Of a stretch of DNA of 64,000 nt, positions 42,413-49,876 are shown one piece after another. Every line of letters starts with the position of its first letter. The first letter of the stretch is position 1. The translations under genes were made by a program, and so were the position numbers. The stretch is taken from positions 149,990 to 213,989 of the forward strand of contig NZ_LUHJ01000026.1 in assembly GCF_001597745.1 (NCBI RefSeq). Direction: 5' to 3'. Origin of the DNA: Anabaena sp. 4-3 (GTDB lineage: Bacteria; Cyanobacteriota; Cyanobacteriia; Cyanobacteriales; Nostocaceae). The notes under the pieces were generated by a model that was given only the letters and a program-made list of their open reading frames with translations, was not told the origin of the DNA and did not search any database.

Positions 42413-43807
42413 ATGTTAGAAGGTTCGATTTTACAACAACTGGAAACAGCCCATCGTCAAAGTATTAGGCCGATTCGCTTGGGGGTGTATTACAAAAATA
42501 CCCTGGTTTCTTTGTGCCATGCTTTAGAAGACCATATATTAAGCGATGACAGTACACCGTTGGTAATTACTGCCTTCCAACGGGGAAAGTGGTACTTGCA
42601 AGAAGCAGAAAGATATGCAGACATTGCTAAGTCTAGCCGCCAGATTGTGATTATGGCAGCACCGGAGACAGGCTTTGCTGAACATCCTACTAGCCAATTG
42701 CCAAATGTGGACTTGGTAGGATTAGATGAGGCTGATCCGGTAGCGCAGGAATGGCATTTAATTATTCTGTCGCCGAAATACACAGCTATGGTACTTTGTC
42801 AAGAGTTATCGGCGGCGGATTATGGGGTAGGGGGTGTACCTAGTTCGGATTTAGAGCGTAAATTCTATGGCTTGTGGACATTTGAGCCGGAATTGGTGAG
42901 AAAAACGGCGGAGTTAGCGATCGCCCACATTCAGCAGTACAATCCAGAATTAGCGGCAAAACTGACAACTTTACACCAGGCAATTTCACCGTCTGTAATT
43001 ACCTCACAAGACTTGAGTACAGTTGTCTCCCGTGTTGTGGATTATCTCCAGACAGGGCAAGAACAATTATCTATACCCACAGCAACACACCAGCACGCCC
43101 TAGATAAAAACTTGCTTTCCAACGAAGTACAAGCATTTTTGCGGATGGCTCAGTTGATGGATATGGCAGATGTCAACAACCCAGCCGCCGCCGCAGAAGT
43201 CGCCGCCCTAGCTGAAACAATGGGGCAACTTTTAGATTTACCTGCATGGCAAATCAAGCGACTAAAACTAGCAGCATTATTACACCGCATAGATCCACTC
43301 CGCACCACCAAAAGCGTGCTGACTCCCGGTACATCCAAACGCCACGACGAAACAGCCCCCAGTTTACCCTTGAGTTGTCCTTTAGTACCAGGGGCGCAAG
43401 TTTTGCGAACGATGCCCAGACTGCGAGCGGTGGCGCAAATTATCACCCATCAAACCGAATGGTGGAATGGTACAGGAGAACCAGCCGGGTTAGCTGGCGA
43501 TGAAATTCCTCTAGAGTCGAGAATTTTGGCTTTAGTTGCCGAGTTTCAGGAGAAAGTTCATCAGAAAAAATCTTTACAACTGAGTCGAGAAGAGATATTT
43601 ACCCAAGCTTTGGCTGAATGTAGGCAACAAGGCGATCGCTTTGATCCTAAACTGGTAGATGCCCTAACTGTATTAGTAATGGGCTTGCAACAGGGACTAG
43701 ACTTACCCCTAATGACAAGCAAAGTCAGCACAGGTATGTGGTTGTTAGATTCCCGATGGGATAGCCAAAACCAGAGAAATCAAGAGATTAGTAATTACCG
43801 CCAATGA
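42413..43807 (+). CDS. DICT sensory domain plus degenerate HD-GYP-like protein
   Basis: From ATG 42413 (MLEGSILQQLETAHRQ) it is 464 aa; the 39 residues before it derive from repeats. The first 170 residues are DICT-like (RPIRLGVYYKNTLVSLCHALED; PLVITAFQRGKWYLQEAERY). The second half carries an HD-GYP-like core: LKLAALLHRID in place of LLHDIG, ITHQTEWWNGTGEPAGLAG in place of HHExxDGxGYPxGLxG, and IPLESRILALVAEF. The His-Asp pair is broken (HR) and GYP is GEP, so phosphodiesterase activity is doubtful; it may be a signal-binding scaffold. It overlaps the pentapeptide gene by 4 bp. Confidence 0.85.
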   Translation: MLEGSILQQLETAHRQSIRPIRLGVYYKNTLVSLCHALEDHILSDDSTPLVITAFQRGKWYLQEAERYADIAKSSRQIVIMAAPETGFAEHPTSQLPNVDLVGLDEADPVAQEWHLIILSPKYTAMVLCQELSAADYGVGGVPSSDLERKFYGLWTFEPELVRKTAELAIAHIQQYNPELAAKLTTLHQAISPSVITSQDLSTVVSRVVDYLQTGQEQLSIPTATHQHALDKNLLSNEVQAFLRMAQLMDMADVNNPAAAAEVAALAETMGQLLDLPAWQIKRLKLAALLHRIDPLRTTKSVLTPGTSKRHDETAPSLPLSCPLVPGAQVLRTMPRLRAVAQIITHQTEWWNGTGEPAGLAGDEIPLESRILALVAEFQEKVHQKKSLQLSREEIFTQALAECRQQGDRFDPKLVDALTVLVMGLQQGLDLPLMTSKVSTGMWLLDSRWDSQNQRNQEISNYRQ

Positions 43808-44442
43808 ATATAGAAGCCATTAGACAAGGAAAAATTAAACAACTGCCAGGGGCTAATTTAGAAGATGAAGAACTATCTCAATTAGATTTAAGCCGCATCA
43901 ATTTAGCTGGTGCTACCCTTGTCGGTACTAATTTTGCAGGTTCTAAACTCGAAGGCGGACATTTAGAAGGCGCGAATTTGATGGGCGCAAATCTCCAAGC
44001 TACCGACTTACGGGCGAACCTCATGGGAGCTAACCTGATGCAAGCCGATTTAACAGGCGCAGACTTAAGAGGCAGCAACTTGAGAGGTAGCAGCTTAATG
44101 GGCGCGACACTCAGCGAAGTGTCTTTAGCTGGTGCATTCTTGAGTGGTGCGAACTTAATGAATGTTAACCTACAAGGCGTTGACTTGCGTGGTGCTGACT
44201 TAAGGGGTGCTAACCTCACAGGTGCTAATCTCAAAGGTGCAGACTTAAGCCGTGCTGACTTGCAAGGAGCGTTGTTAAGTGAAGCTAATTTAGAAGAAGC
44301 TGACTTACGCGGCGCGAATTTAGCAGGAGCAAATTTAACAGGTGCTAACTTACTTTGTGCAGAATTAGAAGGCGCAAATTTGAATGGTGTTAATTTAGCA
44401 AAAGCCTGTGTAGTAGGTACGATGCTGGAAAAAGTTTCTTAA
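43804..44442 (+). CDS. Pentapeptide-repeat protein
   Basis: A 212-aa protein, nearly all A(D/N)LXX repeats from about residue 30 on, forming a right-handed quadrilateral beta-helix. ATG 43804 overlaps the upstream stop (ATGA), so it is translationally coupled to the DICT/HD protein. No transmembrane segment. Such repeat proteins serve as scaffolds or, in the MfpA/Qnr group, DNA mimics that shield gyrase; nothing in the sequence singles out that role. The N-terminal 20 residues (NIEAIRQGKIKQLPGANLED) lack repeats. Confidence 0.92.
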   Translation: MNIEAIRQGKIKQLPGANLEDEELSQLDLSRINLAGATLVGTNFAGSKLEGGHLEGANLMGANLQATDLRANLMGANLMQADLTGADLRGSNLRGSSLMGATLSEVSLAGAFLSGANLMNVNLQGVDLRGADLRGANLTGANLKGADLSRADLQGALLSEANLEEADLRGANLAGANLTGANLLCAELEGANLNGVNLAKACVVGTMLEKVS

Positions 44443-44529
44443 CTCAGTAGAGAGATAATATCTGGTATCTTTGGAAATTCCCACAAATGCTACTATTATT
44501 GGTTATTTCTCAGCTTTTCAGCCAAAAAA

Positions 44530-44551
44530 GCTCAAGTATAAATACTTGAGC
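44530..44551 (-). terminator. Terminator of the RRM-protein gene
   Basis: GCTCAAGTA (44530-44538) and TACTTGAGC (44543-44551) form a stem with a 4-nt loop; on the minus strand TTTTTTGGC follows. It may serve the convergent pentapeptide gene as well. Confidence 0.85.
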
Positions 44552-44594
44552 CTCTACTAAGTCAAATTAAGTTCTTGAACTAAATCTGTAAACC

Positions 44595-44894
44595 TTAGTA
44601 ACGGTTACGTCCACCGTAGTTACCTCGGTTGCCACCAAACGAACTTCTATCTTCCTTGGGTTTAGCCTTGTTTACTTTTAAGTCTCGTCCCATCCATTCC
44701 GCACCATCAAGAGCGTCAATGGCGGCTGTTTCTTCAGCATCGCTACTCATTTCCACAAAACCAAAGCCGCGTACACGACCTGTTTCACGATCTGTAGGTA
44801 ACTGAACGCGCTTTACAGTACCATATTCTGCAAACACAGCGTTAAGACTATCTTCTGTAACTTCGTAAGAAAGATTGCCTACATAAACTGACAT
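44595..44894 (-). CDS. rbp: RNA-binding protein, RRM type with Gly-rich tail
   Basis: A 99-aa single RRM protein: RNP-2 VYVGNLSY at residues 3-10, RNP-1 RGFGFVEM around 43-50, then a Gly/Arg/Asn tail (GGNRGNYGGRNRY). It matches the cold-inducible Rbp family of Anabaena and other cyanobacteria. ATG 44894 has an SD GGAGACA about 8 nt upstream. The 290-bp leader region upstream fits the usual cold-regulated long 5' UTR. It would bind RNA as a chaperone at low temperature. Confidence 0.96.
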   Translation of the reverse strand: MSVYVGNLSYEVTEDSLNAVFAEYGTVKRVQLPTDRETGRVRGFGFVEMSSDAEETAAIDALDGAEWMGRDLKVNKAKPKEDRSSFGGNRGNYGGRNRY

Positions 44895-45186
44895 AGATTG
44901 TCTCCGAAATCATAAATGTGTAGAGATTTAGGTTTCGGAGAAAAGTTTGTAAATACCAAAAACAAAAAGCCTGTCAATACTAAAAACAAACGCTATTAAC
45001 CGAATTAACTCTCATCTCCTATAATGACATAGCAGAGAAAATTCTGGGGGGAAATTCAAAAACTTTACATAAATTCATATAAACAAGTAACACTTAAGTA
45101 TCAAAGACTATTTGTAATTTTTTGGTAGCGAATAGTTTGTTTATACTATTTTCACTACAAAAATCGGCGTTGCTCCCATCAGACAA
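44895..45186. other. Leader/promoter region of the RRM-protein gene
   Basis: About 290 bp, AT-rich, with no coding frame. Long 5' untranslated leaders are known for cold-inducible rbp genes, which fits this spacing, but I see no certain conserved box. Confidence 0.45.
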
Positions 45187-45480
45187 CTACTTTTTGAAAA
45201 AACTACAAATCACTTCACCGGGACTATTCTGAGTAAATTGAATTACCTTGCCATCTTTTTGCAGCTTAAATCTACCGCGACAATTATAAATTTCAACAGG
45301 TGTTTTCACACCATCAACACTTACAGATGCCTGATATTCCCAATATTTTTTGGCACTACGTTTGATACTAAGAATACAAATTTCATGCCCTTCATAATTG
45401 CGGCACATCATCGCCCAAGCTGGAGATGTCCAAGAAACAGAAAATACAAATATTAGTAAAATTACCATATATTTAATCAT
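45187..45480 (-). CDS. Small secreted hypothetical protein
   Basis: A 97-aa protein with a clear signal peptide (MIKYMVILLIFVFSVSWTSPAWA), followed by a 74-aa mature part with four cysteines (MCRNYEGHEICILSI; IYNCRGRFKLQ; VICSFF), probably disulfide-bonded in the periplasm. I do not recognise a family. It starts 2 bp downstream of the CPBP protease gene's stop, which suggests cotranscription and linked function. Confidence 0.75.
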   Translation of the reverse strand: MIKYMVILLIFVFSVSWTSPAWAMMCRNYEGHEICILSIKRSAKKYWEYQASVSVDGVKTPVEIYNCRGRFKLQKDGKVIQFTQNSPGEVICSFFKK

Positions 45481-45482
45481 AA

Positions 45483-46307
45483 TTAACCTTTAATTGTTCT
45501 CCCGCGCATCCATAAAGCTAATATACTCATAAATAGTACCCCCATTAACCCTTGTAGGGGATTATTATTGACTCCAGTTACCCAGTCAGGAACTTGTCCC
45601 GAATATTTAATTAATCCTCCCACATTAATCATGTAGTAACCCCAAACTAACCCACCATGTAAACCTATGGGTAAGCCTAAACGTCCCCTGCGCCAACGCT
45701 TTCCCCATACTTGCGTTAAACCCAGCAATACTAAAGCCGGAAATTGGGGAAGGGTTTGGATAATTGCTGCTAGTGGTTTGATGAAATGCAACGCTGCAAA
45801 CACTAAAGCATCTGTCCACAATGCTACACTTTTGCGATAGTCCCGTTCTAATTCATCCAGCAACCAACCGCGAAACAGTAATTCTTCTGCAAACCCGACA
45901 CCTAAACCGACAAGAAACCCTTCGACAATTATTTTTATTAATAAGATGGTTGGTTGTTGCCATACTAACCAACCTAAAAAACCTTGTACACCAAATAAAA
46001 TTACAATGTTAATCAATCCTATAGCTAAACCACACAGCAGTTCTACGCCATTACGCCGTGTGAATTCTAAGCCATAATCCCACAAAATTTGAGGTTGCTG
46101 ATAGACATTTTTACCCCATAGCCTCAGCAGTGTAATAAACTCTGCATATAAAATCACCATTGTCAAGATACTGACTAAGTTAGCATCACGCACTAACAGA
46201 TAAATTGGTGCGGCTATGGGCAACCACAACAATAATAAGGTGAAAATGAAACAACCCAGCCGGATAGGGGCAGGGCGTTCAGCTAAATTGACAAGATTAG
46301 TTTTCAT
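45483..46307 (-). CDS. CPBP-family intramembrane glutamic endopeptidase
   Basis: A 274-aa polytopic protein (about seven to eight hydrophobic segments). Active-site motif 1 is EELLFRG (Glu141, Glu142, Arg146) in a hydrophobic helix; motif 2 is FAALHFIKP with the catalytic His. This is the Rce1/CPBP (Abi) superfamily, which cleaves substrates within the membrane and in some bacteria protects against bacteriocins. A cyanobacterial role is unknown. It is upstream of, and 2 bp from, a small secreted-protein gene. Confidence 0.93.
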   Translation of the reverse strand: MKTNLVNLAERPAPIRLGCFIFTLLLLWLPIAAPIYLLVRDANLVSILTMVILYAEFITLLRLWGKNVYQQPQILWDYGLEFTRRNGVELLCGLAIGLINIVILFGVQGFLGWLVWQQPTILLIKIIVEGFLVGLGVGFAEELLFRGWLLDELERDYRKSVALWTDALVFAALHFIKPLAAIIQTLPQFPALVLLGLTQVWGKRWRRGRLGLPIGLHGGLVWGYYMINVGGLIKYSGQVPDWVTGVNNNPLQGLMGVLFMSILALWMRGRTIKG

Positions 46308-46323
46308 GATACGTTTAGTTAAA

Positions 46324-46361
46324 AGTCATAAGTCAATAATTCCAGATTATGACTTATGACT
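46324..46361. repeat. 12-bp inverted repeat AGTCATAAGTCA
   Basis: AGTCATAAGTCA and TGACTTATGACT enclose 14 nt in the 59-bp gap between clpS and the CPBP gene. Possible terminator for clpS on the minus strand, or a dispersed repeat. Confidence 0.6.
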
Positions 46362-46366
46362 CATAA

Positions 46367-46648
46367 CTATTCTTCAGGTTCTATTGTGCTGCTTAAACCA
46401 TGACTTTTTAACGTTTCACAATAAAACTCTGCGTGTTCTTGGGCGCAAGTAATGACGAGGGCTAACCCGTTAGTGTGGGCTTCCATCATGATACTAACAG
46501 CTTGGGGCTGGGTAAGGCTCGGCACTGTAGTTAGTAGTACCTGCACAACATACTCCATAGAGTTGTAGTCGTCATTATGGAGCAAAACACGATACCGAGG
46601 CGCAAGCTTACGGGATGTGGAACGCTTCTCAATGGTTTCGACTGACAC
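46367..46648 (-). CDS. clpS: ATP-dependent Clp protease adaptor
   Basis: A 93-aa adaptor that delivers N-degron substrates to ClpAP/ClpC. The core is intact: RYRVLLHNDDYNSMEYVVQVL at residues 19-39 (His and Asp/Asn residues of the N-end pocket), then AHTNGLALVITCAQEHAEFYCE. Cyanobacteria often have ClpS1 and ClpS2; this looks like the canonical ClpS1. ATG 46648 is a good fit. Confidence 0.96.
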   Translation of the reverse strand: MSVETIEKRSTSRKLAPRYRVLLHNDDYNSMEYVVQVLLTTVPSLTQPQAVSIMMEAHTNGLALVITCAQEHAEFYCETLKSHGLSSTIEPEE

Positions 46649-46872
46649 AGCTTTTGCTCTTTATACTTTTGATTTACTACAACAGAGTTTCTGCACTAGC
46701 GATCGCTTAACAGTTATTTACCCATTTTATAGCATGATCACCAAAACTTTATAGCCAATCCAAATTTTGCTGCCGCTAGTCAACCACTTTCTTGGAGCAG
46801 ACCGGACTCGCACTTTTACAATAAAGGTACAGGAAACCGCAACATAACCCGTGCTATTACCCTGACTAGCTG

Positions 46873-47235
46873 ATGATCAACATGAGTGTCGAATTTCAAC
46901 CAGGACAAATTGTCTCTTTAGAGCATAGTGACAGGAATCTATATGCAGAAGTGATTCAATTTGTGGTTTCCCGCCAACTATGCTGGGTACGCCCACTGCT
47001 GTTAGTCACTCATACCCCAGAACAGCCCATAATTACCGACCTGCGAGATGGTTCTGATTTATTATGGCCTAGTGAGTTATTTCGCCCAGCCCTAGATACA
47101 GAAGTGATTACTTTGTTAACTCAGATTTTGGTGAAAGAACCAAAGCCTGAATTACACGCCCTAGCCAAGCAGCAACTTCATCAGTTTATTAACCAACTTT
47201 GGCAAGCATATCAGGAGGGAGTGGGGAGAAATTAA
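46873..47235 (+). CDS. Conserved hypothetical protein
   Basis: A 120-aa protein (start ATG 46873, or 46882 with MSVEFQPGQ). A beta-rich N-terminal part (FQPGQIVSLEHSDRNLYAEVIQFV, CWVRPLLLV) looks like a small SH3-like barrel, followed by a helical tail (ELHALAKQQLHQFINQLWQAYQEG). I do not recognise a family name, though the type appears cyanobacterial. It is divergent from clpS. Confidence 0.8.
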   Translation: MINMSVEFQPGQIVSLEHSDRNLYAEVIQFVVSRQLCWVRPLLLVTHTPEQPIITDLRDGSDLLWPSELFRPALDTEVITLLTQILVKEPKPELHALAKQQLHQFINQLWQAYQEGVGRN

Positions 47236-47345
47236 TTCAAAATTCAAAATACCCTACGGGAAGGCAAGCCTACAAAATTCAAAATTAAAGAATTGTGGGG
47301 AAATGGGGATGAGGGGGATGAGGTAGAACTTGTTACCCAATTGCC
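47235..47345. repeat. ATTCAAA and GGGGATG repeats
   Basis: ATTCAAA heptamers (47236-47291) interrupted by a small dispersed block (CCTACGGGAAGGC), then GGGGATGAGG repeats (47302-47324). No gene. Confidence 0.85.
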
Positions 47346-47366
47346 CAATGCCATAACGCCCTATGC

Positions 47367-48539
47367 CTAAGCATAGCGAATTCCTGCTTGTTGCATTCGT
47401 TGCATGGCTGCTTGTAAGCGTTCATCGGGGATGGTGAGGGCGATTCTAATATAACCTTCTCCTGATGCGCCGTAACCATGACCAGGGGGAACCATAATAC
47501 CGCATTTATCTAGGAGCAAGTTGGCAAATTCGGTTGAGGAATATCCTGGGGGAACGGGAACCCAAATGTATAAGGTGGCTTTTGGTGGTGCAATTTGCCA
47601 TCCTAAAGCTTGTAATCCTTGAATCACTATGTCCCGTCGATTTTGGTAGACTGACATCAGGCTTTGTAGTTCGGCTGCATCAGTCTGATATGCTGCGATC
47701 GCCGCTTTTTGAATGGCTTTAAACACCCCTGAATCGACGTTAGTTTTGACTTGGCTTAAACATTTAATCCCCTCGGCGTTACCCACCACAAACCCAATCC
47801 GCCAACCTGTCATGTTATAAGCTTTTGACAAACTGTGAAACTCAATTGCTACATCCTTAGCGCCGGGAACTTGTAACACACTCGGCGGTTTGTAGCCATC
47901 GTAAGCCATTTCTGAGTAAGCATGATCATGGCACAGCAAAATATCATATTGCCGACAAAACGCCACTAATTCCCCAAAAAACTCTAAACTCGCGACAGCC
48001 CCCGTGGGATTATTCGGGTAATTAATCCATAATAGTTTGGCTTTCCGGGCTACTTCTTCAGGAATCAGATTTAAATCTGGTAAAAATTGATTTTCTGCCT
48101 TCAGAGGCATTGTGAAAGGTTCGCCCCCTGCGAAAATGGTCGCAGTGCGATACACAGGATAACCCGGATCTGGTATCAGTACATAGTCCCCCGCTTCTAC
48201 GAAGGCTAAAAAAGTATTATGTATTGCTTCCTTGGAACCGATAGAAGATATCACTTCTGAATAGGGGTTTAATCCCGTTACCCCAAACCGTCGTTCCATC
48301 CACTCAACTGCTGCTTCCCGAAATGCTGGCATACCCTGATAAGGTGGATAGTTATGATTGGCAGCGTCATCAATCGCTGCGTGCATTGCCTGGAGAATAT
48401 GAGCAGGAGTTGGTTTATCAGGATCACCCACTGCCATATTAATGATGTCAATTCCTTGGGCAACAAGTTCTTCTCTTTTACGGTTAATTTCCGCAAATAG
48501 ATAGGGAGGAATTTTTTCTAAACGTTTAGCGGGCTGCAT
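47367..48539 (-). CDS. dapL: PLP-dependent aminotransferase, LL-diaminopimelate aminotransferase-like
   Basis: A 390-aa fold-type I aminotransferase. Typical sites are visible: NMAVGDPDKPTP near residue 34, PDPGYPVYRTA, NYPNNPTGA (the PLP pocket Asn-Pro), and HSLSKAYNMTGWRIGF with the internal Lys. LL-DAP aminotransferase completes lysine and peptidoglycan DAP synthesis in cyanobacteria in one step. Assignment is by resemblance to that group; aspartate-type activity cannot be ruled out. ATG 48539. Confidence 0.88.
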   Translation of the reverse strand: MQPAKRLEKIPPYLFAEINRKREELVAQGIDIINMAVGDPDKPTPAHILQAMHAAIDDAANHNYPPYQGMPAFREAAVEWMERRFGVTGLNPYSEVISSIGSKEAIHNTFLAFVEAGDYVLIPDPGYPVYRTATIFAGGEPFTMPLKAENQFLPDLNLIPEEVARKAKLLWINYPNNPTGAVASLEFFGELVAFCRQYDILLCHDHAYSEMAYDGYKPPSVLQVPGAKDVAIEFHSLSKAYNMTGWRIGFVVGNAEGIKCLSQVKTNVDSGVFKAIQKAAIAAYQTDAAELQSLMSVYQNRRDIVIQGLQALGWQIAPPKATLYIWVPVPPGYSSTEFANLLLDKCGIMVPPGHGYGASGEGYIRIALTIPDERLQAAMQRMQQAGIRYA

Positions 48540-48717
48540 GGCGACTTGTTACTAATGCAAAAGTGGATGCTCATTAGCACAGTTTACGGCACACCATGTA
48601 ACTAAATACTAAACATCACAGAAAAGCACCGGCAATCAACACTTGGCTTGGACTAAGCATTGTCCCATAAGCAAAATTCAAGTTGTTTTCGTGTAAATAC
48701 ACCAATTTTGACGTAAT

Positions 48718-48918
48718 TTAGTATCCCCAACTCGGAACCAGCTGCACCCGCCCGGCATCCATCTCTGCCATTAATAATTCCAGGGCTTCGTAATCAACGT
48801 CAGAGATGTAACCCTGTTGAGTCAGTTCTGAGTTGATTTCATTTTCTATCTCTGGAGTTAATTTTTTAATATCAAGTGCTTTTTCTACCAATTGACGAAT
48901 TACGTATTTAGTTCTCAT
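48718..48918 (-). CDS. Small hypothetical protein
   Basis: A 66-aa frame from ATG 48918 encoding an acidic, helical protein (VIRQLVEKALDIKKLTPEIENEINSEL; VDYEALELLMAEMDAGRVQLVP). The ELLMAEMDAGRVQ segment is a pattern I have seen in small cyanobacterial proteins of unknown function. Upstream region has no strong SD. Likely real but uncharacterised. Confidence 0.65.
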   Translation of the reverse strand: MRTKYVIRQLVEKALDIKKLTPEIENEINSELTQQGYISDVDYEALELLMAEMDAGRVQLVPSWGY

Positions 48919-49385
48919 AACTAATGAACCTGCATTCAGTAATACTAAATTATCTCAGATGGAACTAAGTATAAAATGTGATGTAAATTTTGTAGTACCA
49001 GTGATTTAAATCACAATTTAATTCGGTAGATGATTTCTGATGAAATTTGCCAATCAACTGCGCTCAATACACCGGAACTTTTGCGGAATGCTGGCTGAAT
49101 CGCTTGTAGTCCTAGATTAGCCTGACTTTTCAGCATAATTGTGGATGACTTTTGCGCTGGCTTGTGCTTCCGGGCTGTCTATGTCGATTTTTTGGGAACT
49201 CAAATGAAAAAACAGTATATACAAACACAATTCATCCTAAATTTAGGACAATCTTTAAACACACCCGGTAAAAAAATAAAGATTTAGCAAAGAGACTTAG
49301 GACGTATGGTCGATGTGAAACCAAAAAGTTTATGTTCAAATAAATTCCAGCTTCACGGTTCAATAACTCTGATTAGGATGTTGAT
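48919..49385. other. Intergenic region upstream of the STAS gene
   Basis: About 467 bp with no gene. It has a 14-bp palindrome TCCTAAATTTAGGA (49235-49248) 138 bp before the STAS start codon, a possible operator, and AT-rich promoter-like stretches. Confidence 0.45.
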
Positions 49386-49703
49386 ATGCCAGCAGTAATA
49401 GAGAGTCCGAACATTGCAGTTATTCGTCCTCAAGGTTATTTGAATGCCACTAATGCCTTAGAATTGGAGCGAGACTTGTCTACAACTTTGTCTCAAGATG
49501 AGGTTGCCAGCTTGTTAGTAGACTTGTCAACGGTAGAATCTCTAGATAGTGCCGGACTAATGGCTTTAGTATCTGCTCTCAAATCAGCGCAGAGTTTAGG
49601 CAAAGGTTTCCGGCTGTATGCGGTTCCCCCAGCTATTAAAATTATTTTTGAGTTGACCCAATTAGATCAAGTTTTTGCAATATCTGAAGCCAAACTTGAG
49701 TAG
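49386..49703 (+). CDS. STAS domain anti-sigma factor antagonist-like protein
   Basis: A 105-aa single STAS domain. Conserved features are the beta strand AVIRPQGYLN, LVDLSTVESLDSAGLMALVSALKSA with the phosphorylatable Ser55 (DSAG), and a C-terminal LDQVFAISEA. It would be reversibly phosphorylated by an anti-sigma kinase in a partner-switching system. No partner kinase or PP2C phosphatase is adjacent. ATG 49386 fits. Confidence 0.95.
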   Translation: MPAVIESPNIAVIRPQGYLNATNALELERDLSTTLSQDEVASLLVDLSTVESLDSAGLMALVSALKSAQSLGKGFRLYAVPPAIKIIFELTQLDQVFAISEAKLE

Positions 49704-49876
49704 GCAGTAAGATAATTCTTTGCAAATCTGGCACTGTATACTAACACGAGCTACGCTTTTGAGGCAAGGGAGTGTAAAGGAGTTGTAAGTTACGGCAAGA
49801 AATCCTACCGAATGAGCGAATCAATGCTAATGTTGGAGGTGAGTAGCTGTAATTAAAGTAGCTCGAAGTTAGCACA

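Noticed and set aside
43878-44234. 118-codon minus-strand frame opposite the pentapeptide gene
   Set aside because: Shadow of the periodic repeat codons; the translated product is a Lys/Ala/Pro repeat without family.
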